Below the pieces are notes generated by a model, which was given only the letters and a program-made list of their open reading frames with translations, was not told the origin of the DNA and made no database searches. A stretch of DNA of 28,356 nucleotides from JBOHCT01 sp050699055 (GTDB lineage: Bacteria; Actinomycetota; Actinomycetes; Streptosporangiales; JBOHCT01): the NCBI GenBank assembly GCA_050699055.1, contig JBOHCT010000028.1, positions 1 to 28,356 on the forward strand. The letters run 5' to 3'. Below are positions 15,640 through 22,999 of this stretch, in pieces (position 1 is the stretch's first letter; each line of letters opens with the position of its first letter). The translations under genes and the position numbers were made by a program.

Positions 15640-16746
15640 TCATGCCACCCCTTTAGTCTTAGCTTCTACCTTTCCGGAAATGATATCCTTACGCAGCTGC
15701 TTGATCTCGCTCTTGAGCTTCGACGGGATCTTGCTCTCGTACTTCTTGCCATAGACAAGGTCGACCCCGTCGTTCTTCAACAGGCCCAGGTAGTTGCCGC
15801 CCTCGAAGTTGCCGGACGCCGCCGCCTTCGTGCTCACTTGCTTGACCGAGGCAACGATCCCCTTGGTCACGCTGGCGACGAACAGCTCGCACTCCTGCGG
15901 GTCGCTGACGCAGCCCGGCTGGTCGACCCAGATGACATGGACCTTGCCCTTCCCTTGCTGCTTGACGGCTGCCGTGGTACCGAGGCCGACGTTGCCCGCG
16001 ACAGGGAAGATGATGTCCGCGCCCTGCTGCATGAACGTCTCGGTGACCTGCTTGCCCTTGGCCTTGTCGGTGAAGCTGCCGACGAATGTGCCGTTCTGCG
16101 TCTTCCTGTTCCAGCCGAGGAGCTTCACGTCGGTGCCGTGCTTCTTGTTGTAGTAGTGCACGCCGTCCCAGAAGCCGTCCATGTAAGGCGTCACGCCGGG
16201 GATCTTCTGGCCGCCATAGGTGGCGACCGTACCGGTCTTGGTCAGCCCGGCCGCGAGATAGCCACCCAGCATCCCGGCAGGGGCCGTGTTGTAGACCAAC
16301 CCCTTCACGTTGTCCAGAGGGGGATCGAACTTGAAGTCGACGATCGCGAAGTCTTGGTCCTTGTGCTGCTTGGCGGCGTTCTTCGTCGCGTCGCCCATGA
16401 GGAAGCCGACCGTCACGATCAGCCCGCAGTCCTGGTTGATGAACGCGTTGATGTTCGGGACGTAGTCGCTCTCCGACTGCGACTGGAGGTACTGAATCTT
16501 GAGGTTCGGGTTGGCCTGCTTGGCCTGCTTCAGCCCCTTCCAGGCGGAGGCGTTGAACGAGCGGTCGTCGATGCCTCCGGTGTCGGTGACCATGCACGCC
16601 TTGAAGGAGCTGGCAGACGCGCCGCCCCCGCCCCCGCCCCCGCCCTCTTGGCCTTGGTTGCCGCCTGAGGCCGGGGGGCTGCCGCATCCCGCCACGGCGA
16701 GCCCGACCAACGCGAGCCCCGCGAGTAGGCGATGTGTCCTGCGCAC
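15640..16746 (-). CDS. BMP family (PnrA-like) nucleoside-binding lipoprotein
   Basis: The 368-residue substrate-binding protein starts at GTG 16746, 6 nt after GGAGGGA. It has a lipoprotein signal: basic VRRTHR, a hydrophobic core and lipobox VAGC with acylated Cys21, then a flexible Gly-rich linker (GQEGGGGGGGGA). The periplasmic-binding-protein fold follows, with ACMVTDTGGIDDRSFN, IVTVGFLMGDA, AGNVGLGT and IWVDQPG, the pattern of BMP/PnrA proteins that bind purine and pyrimidine nucleosides outside the membrane. It is the first gene of the minus-strand importer operon, divergent from cdd. Unusually Lys-rich for this genome, as exported binding proteins often are. The neighbouring nucleoside enzymes support nucleosides as ligand. 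Confidence 0.93.
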   Translation of the reverse strand: MRRTHRLLAGLALVGLAVAGCGSPPASGGNQGQEGGGGGGGGASASSFKACMVTDTGGIDDRSFNASAWKGLKQAKQANPNLKIQYLQSQSESDYVPNINAFINQDCGLIVTVGFLMGDATKNAAKQHKDQDFAIVDFKFDPPLDNVKGLVYNTAPAGMLGGYLAAGLTKTGTVATYGGQKIPGVTPYMDGFWDGVHYYNKKHGTDVKLLGWNRKTQNGTFVGSFTDKAKGKQVTETFMQQGADIIFPVAGNVGLGTTAAVKQQGKGKVHVIWVDQPGCVSDPQECELFVASVTKGIVASVKQVSTKAAASGNFEGGNYLGLLKNDGVDLVYGKKYESKIPSKLKSEIKQLRKDIISGKVEAKTKGVA

Positions 16747-17059
16747 CGTGACTCCCTCCGCCTGAAGTGTGCGGCCCCCGGGCCCGGAGTCGGTGCAGAC
16801 GACCCGGTGACCGTATGGGCGACCGGCGCCCGCGCGAGGCACCAGAACCGTTGACGGGAGGTTACGTCGTTCGCGGGGTCGAACCTGTCGTCAACGTGTA
16901 ACAGTTGTCGATCGATCCTGGCGTCAACTCGTAACAGCCGATCCTCGACGGCGAACGTCGGCACTGGTTCAGTCTGGCTCAAGCCCGCGACCGTCTTCCC
17001 GCCGGGTTTGCACGACCGTACCCTCGTGCCGTGATCACGCGAAGGAGGTGGGGCGACCC
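16747..17059. promoter_or_regulatory. Divergent control region between the importer and cdd-deoA, with two direct repeats
   Basis: This 313-bp spacer separates the importer operon (minus) from cdd-deoA (plus), so it must hold both promoters. Two direct repeats stand out, at 16889-16904 and 16922-16937 (CGTCAAC-NN-GTAACAG, 14 of 16 identical), spaced 33 bp, about three helical turns. On the minus strand each reads CTGTTAC-NN-GTTGACG and so also contains a TTGACG -35-like hexamer. They may be binding sites for a regulator shared by both operons, or tandem promoters for the importer. A strong ribosome site (AAGGAGG, 17042-17048) precedes cdd. No gene is seen. Confidence 0.5.
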
Positions 17060-17464
17060 ATGACCATGCCGGACTGGGAGTCACTCCGCGCAGCCGCGAG
17101 CGAGGCCGTGGCCCGGGCGTACGCGCCGTACTCGAACTATCCGGTGGGGGCCGCCGGGCAGGCCGACGACGGGCGGGTGCACGTTGGCTGCAACGTCGAG
17201 AACGCGTCGTACGGCCTCTCGTTGTGCGCCGAGTGCGGACTCGTGTCAACGCTCGTCGCCTCGGGGGGCGCGCGCCTGACGGCGGTGACGTGCTGCGACG
17301 CTGAGGGTCGAACGATCATGCCGTGCGGACGCTGTCGCCAGCTGCTGTACGAGCACGGGGGAGGCGATCTGCTCATCGACACCCCCGACGGCGTTCGCCC
17401 CATGCGGGAGGTGCTGCCCGCGGCGTTCGGTCCAGCCGACCTGGAGCGCGATCATGAGCTCTGA
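17060..17464 (+). CDS. cdd: Cytidine deaminase
   Basis: The 134-residue enzyme deaminates cytidine and deoxycytidine to uridine and deoxyuridine. It has the homotetrameric Cdd form: AYAPYSNYPVGA at 20-31, CNVENASYG at 44-52, the catalytic CAE at 56-58 (zinc ligand Cys56, proton shuttle Glu58) and PCGRCRQ at 88-94 with zinc ligands Cys89 and Cys92. ATG 17060 is chosen; GTG 17048 is inside the Shine-Dalgarno sequence itself. Its last 11 bp overlap deoA, so uridine and deoxyuridine can pass directly to the phosphorylase. It is the first gene of the plus-strand operon divergent from the importer. Confidence 0.95.
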   Translation: MTMPDWESLRAAASEAVARAYAPYSNYPVGAAGQADDGRVHVGCNVENASYGLSLCAECGLVSTLVASGGARLTAVTCCDAEGRTIMPCGRCRQLLYEHGGGDLLIDTPDGVRPMREVLPAAFGPADLERDHEL

Positions 17465-18746
17465 ACCGTTCGACGCCGTCGACGTGATCAGGACGAAGCG
17501 TGACGGCATCGAGCTGACCGACGCCCAGGTCGATTGGGTGGTCGACGCCTACACGCGGGGCGCCGTGGCCGACGAACAGATGTCCGCGCTGCTCATGGCG
17601 ATCCTGCTGCGCGGTATGTCACCGCCCGAGGTCGCTCGTTGGACCGACGCGATGGTGCGGTCGGGGGAGCGGCTCGACTGGTCCGCACTGGATCGGCCGA
17701 CGACCGACAAGCACTCCACCGGCGGAGTCGGTGACAAGATCACACTTCCGCTCGCCCCGACCGTCGCCGCCTGCGGCGCCGCCGTACCGCAGCTCTCCGG
17801 CCGCGGGCTCGGTCACACCGGCGGGACCCTCGACAAGCTGGAGTCGATCCCCGGATTCCGGGTCGGGCTGTCGTACGAGGCGATGGTGACGCAGCTGCGT
17901 TCGGTAGGGGCAGTCGTGTGCGCGCCCACCGGCCGGCTGGCCCCGGCCGATCGTTCGCTGTACGCGCTGCGGGACGTCACGGGGACTGTCGAGTCCATCC
18001 CGCTGATCGCGAGCTCGATCATGAGCAAGAAGATCGCCGAGGGCACGAGGGCGCTCGTGCTCGACGTGAAGGTCGGGTCGGGGGCGTTCATGAAGACCGC
18101 GGCAGATGCCCGCACGCTCGCCCGCGCCATGGTCGGCCTCGGTGCCGACGCAGGCGTGACCACGGTCGCGCTGCTGACCGGCATGGACACGCCGCTCGGC
18201 CGTACCGCGGGCAACGCGCTGGAGGTCCGCGAGGCAGTGGAGGTACTCGCCGGCGGTGGCCCGGCCGATGCTGTCGAGCTGACCGTGGCGCTGGGGCGGG
18301 AGATGCTCGCGGCGGCAGGGCTCAGGGGCACCAAAGACCCCGCTGACGCGCTGCGCGACGGCTCCGCGATGGACGTGTGGCGGGCGATGATCAGGTCGCA
18401 GGGCGGCGACCCTGACGGGTCGCTGCCGCAGGCTCGGGAGGCCTACGAGGTGGCCGCACCGGCCGATGGGGTGCTCGCCCGGCTCGACGCTCTGGCGGTC
18501 GGGGTGGCGGCGTGGCGGCTCGGGGCCGGACGCGCGCGCAAGGAGGACCCGGTGTCGGCGGCGGCCGGCGTCGAGATCCACGCGAAGCCGGGCGATACCG
18601 TACGTGCCGGCCAGCGGCTGCTCACCCTGCACGCCGACGAGCCGGACCGGCTCCCTCGCGGCCTCGACGCGCTGGACGGCGGGTACGAGATCGCCCCGAC
18701 CGTGCCCGAGCCGCGGGCGCTGGTCCTGGAGCGCATCACGGAGTGA
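17454..18746 (+). CDS. deoA: Thymidine (pyrimidine-nucleoside) phosphorylase
   Basis: DeoA splits thymidine or deoxyuridine (in many actinobacteria also uridine) with phosphate, giving the base and a (deoxy)ribose 1-phosphate. The 430-residue protein has the family signature SGRGLGHTGGTLDKLESI at 115-132, the phosphate/nucleoside loop KHSTGGVGDK at 86-95, the IMSKKIAEG loop and DVKVGSGAFMK. The C-terminal alpha/beta domain, with a biotin-lipoyl-like fold, includes the GVEIHAKPGDTVRAGQRLLTLHAD segment. Length is normal. The ATG at 17454 has GGAG 8 nt upstream and lies within cdd. Its stop is only 8 bp from the end of the convergent short aldehyde dehydrogenase gene, so there is little room for a terminator. 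Confidence 0.95.
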   Translation: MSSEPFDAVDVIRTKRDGIELTDAQVDWVVDAYTRGAVADEQMSALLMAILLRGMSPPEVARWTDAMVRSGERLDWSALDRPTTDKHSTGGVGDKITLPLAPTVAACGAAVPQLSGRGLGHTGGTLDKLESIPGFRVGLSYEAMVTQLRSVGAVVCAPTGRLAPADRSLYALRDVTGTVESIPLIASSIMSKKIAEGTRALVLDVKVGSGAFMKTAADARTLARAMVGLGADAGVTTVALLTGMDTPLGRTAGNALEVREAVEVLAGGGPADAVELTVALGREMLAAAGLRGTKDPADALRDGSAMDVWRAMIRSQGGDPDGSLPQAREAYEVAAPADGVLARLDALAVGVAAWRLGAGRARKEDPVSAAAGVEIHAKPGDTVRAGQRLLTLHADEPDRLPRGLDALDGGYEIAPTVPEPRALVLERITE

Positions 18747-18754
18747 CCTCTCGG

Positions 18755-19630
18755 TCAGATGCCGACGGGATGCCAGACGGTCTTGGTCTCGAGGAAAGCC
18801 GTGATCGCGGCGAGGCCGGGGTCGGTGGACCAGTCCGGCTCGCCGTCCTCGGCTGGACGGCGTACGCGCTTCAGGTTCTCGGCGGCCGACGCCTCCAGCT
18901 CGGCCGCGAGCGCGGCGTCCTCGACGCCGGTCAGGTCGATCGCGCCGACGTCCATGTGCGAGGCGAGCCATGGAGCCAGCTCCACCGCCCGTCCGGTAAG
19001 GATGTTGACAACCCCGCCCGGCAGGTCGCTCGTCGCGAGGATCTCCGCGAGCGTGACGGCGGGCAGCGGCCGACGCTCGCTCGCGACGACGACGCAGGTG
19101 TTGCCCGTGACGATGACGGGCGCGATGACGGAGACCAGACCGAGCAGGCTCGACCGCTGCGGGGCGAGCGCCGCGACGACACCGACCGGCTCCGGCACGG
19201 AGAAGTCGAAGTAGGGCCCGGCCACCGGGTTGCTCGACCCCACGACCTGGGCGACCTTGTCGGCCCACCCGGCGTACCACACGAGCCGGTCGACGGTCGC
19301 GTCGACGGCTGCTTCCGCCTTGGTGGCCGAGCCGCCCTCGGCCCGCCGCACCTCGTCGGCGAGCTGCGCTCGGCGTCCCTCCAGCATCTCGGCCGCGCGG
19401 TAAAGGATCTGTCCGCGGTTGTACGGCGTACGCCCCGACCAGCCGGACCCTGCCTTGCGCGCCGCGCCCACCGCGTCGCGAGCGTCCTTTCGCGAGGCAC
19501 GGGCGGCGTTCGCGAGGAAGCGGCCCTTCGCGTCGGTCACGTCGTACGTCCTCCCGCTCTCGCTGCGCGGGAACGCCCCGCCGACGTACAGCTTGTAGGT
19601 CTTCCGCACCGCGATCCGTTCACTCACCAT
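18755..19630 (-). CDS. Truncated aldehyde dehydrogenase-family protein, probably non-catalytic
   Basis: This 291-residue protein aligns with the N-terminal cofactor-binding half of aldehyde dehydrogenases (usual length about 480) and ends before the region with the catalytic Cys. Key positions in the shared half are also lost: the PWNFP motif (Asn) is replaced by APQRS at 156-160, KPAE by VASER, and FTGSTxVG by DLTGVED. It is nonetheless a clean frame with a strong ribosome site (GGAGGGG, 7 nt before ATG 19630) and normal codon use, so it looks maintained rather than decayed. It follows the full-length aldehyde dehydrogenase gene by 126 bp on the same strand. A regulatory or scaffolding partner of that enzyme is a plausible role, but this is inference. 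Confidence 0.8.
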   Translation of the reverse strand: MVSERIAVRKTYKLYVGGAFPRSESGRTYDVTDAKGRFLANAARASRKDARDAVGAARKAGSGWSGRTPYNRGQILYRAAEMLEGRRAQLADEVRRAEGGSATKAEAAVDATVDRLVWYAGWADKVAQVVGSSNPVAGPYFDFSVPEPVGVVAALAPQRSSLLGLVSVIAPVIVTGNTCVVVASERRPLPAVTLAEILATSDLPGGVVNILTGRAVELAPWLASHMDVGAIDLTGVEDAALAAELEASAAENLKRVRRPAEDGEPDWSTDPGLAAITAFLETKTVWHPVGI

Positions 19631-19678
19631 GGTCTCCCCTCCGTCGCCTGCGCCGTCCAACCCGCGGCCGCCCCCGGC

Positions 19679-19742
19679 CGCCGATCTTGAAGATATTGCG
19701 GTCTCCCCGGCCGCTGAGGCAGCAATAAGTTCAAGATCGGCG
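19679..19742. repeat. Large interrupted hairpin (13 + 6 bp arms) between the aldehyde dehydrogenase genes
   Basis: CGCCGATCTTGAA (19679-19691) is perfectly inverted at 19730-19742. After a 2-nt mismatch, the arms continue as TATTGC (19694-19699) and GCAATA (19722-19727) around a 22-nt loop. The structure lies between two co-directional genes and has no T-run. It could be a transcript-processing or attenuating hairpin that lowers expression of the short downstream gene, or a copy of a dispersed palindromic repeat. The CGATCTTG core also occurs twice near 3875-3936. Confidence 0.7.
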
Positions 19743-19756
19743 ACAAACGGGCGGGG

Positions 19757-21190
19757 TCAGGCATCGAGGTAGGCTTCCAGGCCGTGGCGCCCGCCCTCGC
19801 GGCCGTAGCCCGACTCCTTGTACCCGCCGAACGGGCTCGACGGATCGAACTTGTTGAACGTGTTCGCCCAGACCACGCCGGCCCGCAGCCGACGGCTCAT
19901 CCAGAGGATGCGCGACCCCTTGTCGGTCCACACGCCCGCGGACAGGCCGTACGGCGTGTTGTTCGCCTTCTCCACCGCCTCCGTCGGCGTACGGAACGTC
20001 AGCGTCGACAGCACGGGCCCGAAGATCTCCTCGCGGGCGATTCGGTGGGCCTGCGACACCCCGGTGAAGATCGTCGGCGGGAACCAGTAGCCGCGTTCGG
20101 GCAGCGCACAGGGCGCCGACCAGCGATCCGCGCCCTCCATCTCGCCGATCTCCGACAGCCGGCGGATCTTGTCGAGCTGCTGCGGCGAGTTGATCGCGCC
20201 GATGTCGGTGTTCTTGTCGAGCGGATCGCCGACCCGCAGCGTCGTCATTCGCCGCCGCAGCCGCTCCAGCACCTCGTCGTACACGCTCTCCTGGACCAGC
20301 AGGCGGGAGCCGGCGCAGCAGACGTGGCCCTGGTTGAAGAAGATGCCCTCGACGATCCCCTCGATCGCCTGGTCGAGCGGCGCGTCATCGAAGACCACGT
20401 TGGCGGCCTTGCCGCCGAGCTCGAGCGTGACCCGTTTACGGGTACCGGCGACCGCCCTGGCGATCCGCTTGCCCACGTCGGTCGAGCCGGTGAACGCGAC
20501 CTTGTCGATCCCTGGGTGCTCGACGAGCGTACGGCCGGTGTCGCCGGCGCCGGTGACGATGTTGACGACGCCGGCCGGCAGCTCCGCCTGCCGGCAGATG
20601 TCGGCGAACGCCAGCGCCGACAGCGGGGTGGTCTCGGCCGGCTTGAGTACGACCGTGTTGCCGCACGCGAGCGCCGGCGCGATCTTCCACGCCAGCATGA
20701 GCAGCGGAAAGTTCCATGGGATGACCTGCCCGGCCACCCCGACGGGCCGGGGATCGGGCCCGTAGCCGGCGTACGGGAGCTTGTCCGCCCAGCCCGCGTA
20801 GTAGAAGAAGTGGGCGGCGACGAGCGGCACGTCGACGTCGCGTGACTCGCGGATCGGCTTGCCGTTGTCGAGGCTCTCCAGGACCGCCAGCTCACGGGCA
20901 CGCTCCTGCAGGATCCTGGCGATCCGGAACAGGTACTTCGCGCGCTCGCGGCCCGGCATCCGGCCCCACCCGCGGTCGTAAGCCTGGCGTGCGGCGCCGA
21001 CCGCGCGGTCGACGTCCGCCTCGCCCGCGGACACGACCTCGGCGAGGACCTCCTCGGTCGCCGGGTTGACGGTCTTGAACAGCGCGCCGTCCGACGGGTC
21101 GACGAACTCGCCGCCGACGAACAGCCCGTACGACGGCCGGATGTCGACGATGTCCCGCGACTCGGGCGCGGGCGCGTACGCGAACCTCAT
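19757..21190 (-). CDS. Aldehyde dehydrogenase (NAD(P)+)
   Basis: A full-length 477-residue aldehyde dehydrogenase with all core residues: IPWNFP at 157-162 (oxyanion Asn160), KPAE at 183-186, FTGSTDVG at 233-240, LELGGK with general base Glu257, and NQGHVCCAGSR with catalytic Cys291 (the usual Gln of the GQxC motif is His289). It oxidises an aldehyde to the acid. With deoC, deoA and punA close by, acetaldehyde from deoxyribose-5-phosphate cleavage is the likely substrate, though broad activity is common. ATG 21190 follows GAGGGG. The downstream short paralogue may form a complex with it. A ggtttac/gtaaacc inverted pair lies just upstream. Confidence 0.92.
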   Translation of the reverse strand: MRFAYAPAPESRDIVDIRPSYGLFVGGEFVDPSDGALFKTVNPATEEVLAEVVSAGEADVDRAVGAARQAYDRGWGRMPGRERAKYLFRIARILQERARELAVLESLDNGKPIRESRDVDVPLVAAHFFYYAGWADKLPYAGYGPDPRPVGVAGQVIPWNFPLLMLAWKIAPALACGNTVVLKPAETTPLSALAFADICRQAELPAGVVNIVTGAGDTGRTLVEHPGIDKVAFTGSTDVGKRIARAVAGTRKRVTLELGGKAANVVFDDAPLDQAIEGIVEGIFFNQGHVCCAGSRLLVQESVYDEVLERLRRRMTTLRVGDPLDKNTDIGAINSPQQLDKIRRLSEIGEMEGADRWSAPCALPERGYWFPPTIFTGVSQAHRIAREEIFGPVLSTLTFRTPTEAVEKANNTPYGLSAGVWTDKGSRILWMSRRLRAGVVWANTFNKFDPSSPFGGYKESGYGREGGRHGLEAYLDA

Positions 21191-21191
21191 C

Positions 21192-21242
21192 GGTTTACCC
21201 CTCTGCCCGTAGCGGCCCAGCCTGTGGTGCCATCAGTAAACC
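21192..21242. promoter_or_regulatory. Spaced inverted pair upstream of the aldehyde dehydrogenase gene
   Basis: GGTTTAC (21192-21198) and GTAAACC (21236-21242) are perfect inverted copies separated by 37 bp, with the proximal arm touching the ribosome site. A looped operator is possible, but so is chance. The rest of the 273-bp gap to azlD (to 21463) shows nothing recognisable. Confidence 0.25.
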
Positions 21243-21463
21243 TCCGTGGCGCTCGGTAGGTCCAACGGCGCCGCATCAGCGAGGCTGAGATGCGCGTCGC
21301 CGCGTGCCGGTCCTACTACGGAGACTGATTGGCGCGCATGAGGTCTCTCGCTGACCTGTGATCGCGTCCTGCGCGCAGCCGGCTCGCCGGGTCAGCGGGT
21401 GGGTCGCCGCTGAGAAAGGCCCGGCGGCGGGCCGGGGTCCCGGAGGGGGGCAGAATGGACGTC

Positions 21464-21778
21464 TTAGGTAAACAGTCTCAGTAGAGCGGTTGCCGCGACG
21501 CCGAGGGCGACCGCGAGGAGTGGCGGTGCCTTCAGCAACCGCGTACTCGCTGCGGTTGCCAGGCCGGCGAGGATCGGCCAGCTGAGCTCACTCCAGTGCT
21601 GCCCAACGACCTCGACTACGACGAGGGCGGTGAGTAGCACCGGCGCCAGTAGCGCGATAACCCGCTGCAGGTGCGGTGGGAACTGCCGCTGGCCGAGCAG
21701 GGCGGGTCCGGTGGCTTTGAAGGTGAGGCTCACCGCGGCTATCGCGGCGATGGCCAGCCACAGGGAGCTTGCTGTCAT
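21464..21778 (-). CDS. azlD: AzlD-family branched-chain amino acid exporter subunit
   Basis: A 104-residue membrane protein with four hydrophobic segments (about 5-22, 40-60, 67-83, 86-102), the size and pattern of AzlD, the small subunit of AzlCD exporters for branched-chain amino acids or analogues. The TFKATGPALLG segment near 20-30 is typical of the family. The ATG overlaps the stop of azlC (ATGA), the normal azlC-azlD coupling. Because azlC upstream has lost its N-terminal half, this protein probably has no functional partner here and may be drifting, although its own frame is intact. Confidence 0.8.
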   Translation of the reverse strand: MTASSLWLAIAAIAAVSLTFKATGPALLGQRQFPPHLQRVIALLAPVLLTALVVVEVVGQHWSELSWPILAGLATAASTRLLKAPPLLAVALGVAATALLRLFT

Positions 21779-22059
21779 CGCTGCGTCTTTCGAGGGAAGC
21801 TGCGCAGGCCGAGCAAGGCGGCGGCGGTCGAGCCGAGCAGGGCGAGCCCGGCTGGGAGGGCGAACAGGAGTGCCCCGGTCAGCGTTGCGCTGGCCGCGGC
21901 CGCGCGCCGTGCCTGCCGGGAGGTGCGTAGCTCGTCGAGTAGCAGCACCAGGAAGTACGCGGGAAACACCAGGTCGAGGCCCAGGGTTTCGACGAGATGT
22001 GTGGGCGGGGCGACGAGGACGCCGAGGATGGTTCCCCCTATCCAGGCGGGATACTGCAT
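21775..22059 (-). pseudogene. azlC: azlC, N-terminally truncated
   Basis: Only the last 95 or so codons of an AzlC-type permease (normally about 230) remain: YPAWIGGTILG, LGLDLVFPAYFLVLLL and a final hydrophobic pair. Similarity ends at about 22060, where the DNA switches to the 3' half of a CGNR zinc-finger gene on the other strand. The frame remains open further upstream to 22188, but that part is antisense to the CGNR fragment and is not AzlC. An internal ATG at 22059 could still start a short product. The remainder overlaps azlD by 4 nt. Confidence 0.78.
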
Positions 22060-22060
22060 G

Positions 22061-22401
22061 AGTGTCGCGCCGCGTCCCGGTCTCCCGCCGAACAGGACCT
22101 GCTCGCGTTCCACCGCATGCTGCTGGAGGCCTTGGGTCAGGCCATGCCTGGGCCGTCCCTTCCGCTGCGCTGGCACCTGGATCCCCAAAGACCCGCGGAC
22201 GTTACTTGCCTGCTCGCGATCGCGGGCATGGAACTACTCCAGTCATCCGACCTCGCTGCCCTGCGGCGCTGTCAGAACTCCGCGTGCGGATGGCTGTTTC
22301 TGGACCGCAGCCGCAGCCACACCCGCCGCTGGTGCAGCTCCGCCGACTGCGGAAACCGAGAACGCGTCCGCCGACACGCCTCGCGCCATCGCACGAGGTA
22401 G
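22061..22401 (+). pseudogene. CGNR zinc-finger (ABATE-type) regulator, C-terminal fragment
   Basis: The fragment encodes the end of an actinobacterial CGNR protein: LLEALGQ, RWHLDP and ELLQSSDLAALRRC, then the zinc finger CQNSACGWLFLDRSRSHTRRW and CSSADCGNRERVRRHASRHR. The finger shows its four cysteines and the CGNR box. The N-terminal ligand-binding-like half (about 80-100 residues) is missing. The sequence begins abruptly at about 22061, exactly where the AzlC fragment on the other strand ends, so a single rearrangement truncated both. The stop is at 22399-22401. Confidence 0.8.
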
Positions 22402-22899
22402 CTGGGAACTGGCCCGCCGGCTGGGACAGCCCGCCTGTTGCCGCTGGCCGGACGCGTCCCCGGTGGTCTGCGGCTCACCCTGGCCCCGCTGGGCTCGCGC
22501 GCCTTCCGCCGGCTGCCGCCGTTGTGGGGCGGTATGGCCAAGCACAGTGTGCCGGACGAGATCATGGACGGCTGGTTCGAGCCGGTGCTCACTCGCCCAG
22601 ATATCCGCCGCTACCTGCGCAAGTACGTGACGTCTGTGCCCGACGCGGCCACGCTGTGGGCGTGGGCGCGACAGCAGGCCGGTTTCGATCGGCCCGTGCT
22701 GGTGGTGTGGGCCACCGAGGATCACCTCATGCCACGCGGGCACGCGCGGCGGCTGGCCGAGCTGTTCCCGAACGCCCGGCTGGCCGAGGTCACCGACAGC
22801 TACACCCTGATCCCCGAGGACCAGCCCGAGGAGCTGGCTTCGGCGCTGCGCGCATTTCTGATCGAAACCGACCAGTCTGATCGAAACCGACCAGTCTGA
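22402..22899 (+). pseudogene. Alpha/beta hydrolase, C-terminal fragment ending in a tandem repeat
   Basis: The frame beginning near 22429 encodes the cap and C-terminal part of an alpha/beta hydrolase: LPPLWGGMAKHSVPDEIMDG, then DRPVLVVWATEDHLMP with the acidic residue, and LAEVTDSYTLIPEDQPEELA, where the usual His is replaced by a TLIPEDQP loop seen in one subfamily. The nucleophile elbow half is missing and no start with a ribosome site is visible; it abuts the CGNR stop. Its 3' end runs into the 19-bp tandem repeat, so the last residues (ETDQSDRNRPV) are repeat-encoded. Confidence 0.75.
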
Positions 22900-22932
22900 T
22901 CGAAACCGACCAGTCTGATCGAAACCGACCAG
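22857..22932. repeat. Four perfect 19-bp tandem repeats
   Basis: TCTGATCGAAACCGACCAG is repeated four times without a mismatch. The unit is not a multiple of three, so the copies shift the reading frame; the array begins inside the hydrolase fragment and extends past its stop. Perfect identity implies recent slippage expansion. There are no spacers, so this is not a CRISPR array. It lies 67 bp from the end of the deoC gene. Confidence 0.95.
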
Positions 22933-22999
22933 CGGGCATCCCAGTAAACTCCCGCAGTCGCACCGCGAGGTCCCCCAACAGGTGGCGACACTGCCCTGT

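Noticed and set aside
18512..19690. A 392-codon plus-strand frame overlapping deoA and the short aldehyde dehydrogenase
   Set aside because: Low-complexity Arg/Gly/Asp product in the wrong frame of deoA and antisense of the next gene.
22857..22932. Possible CRISPR array
   Set aside because: The 19-bp units are directly contiguous with no spacers and no cas genes are near.
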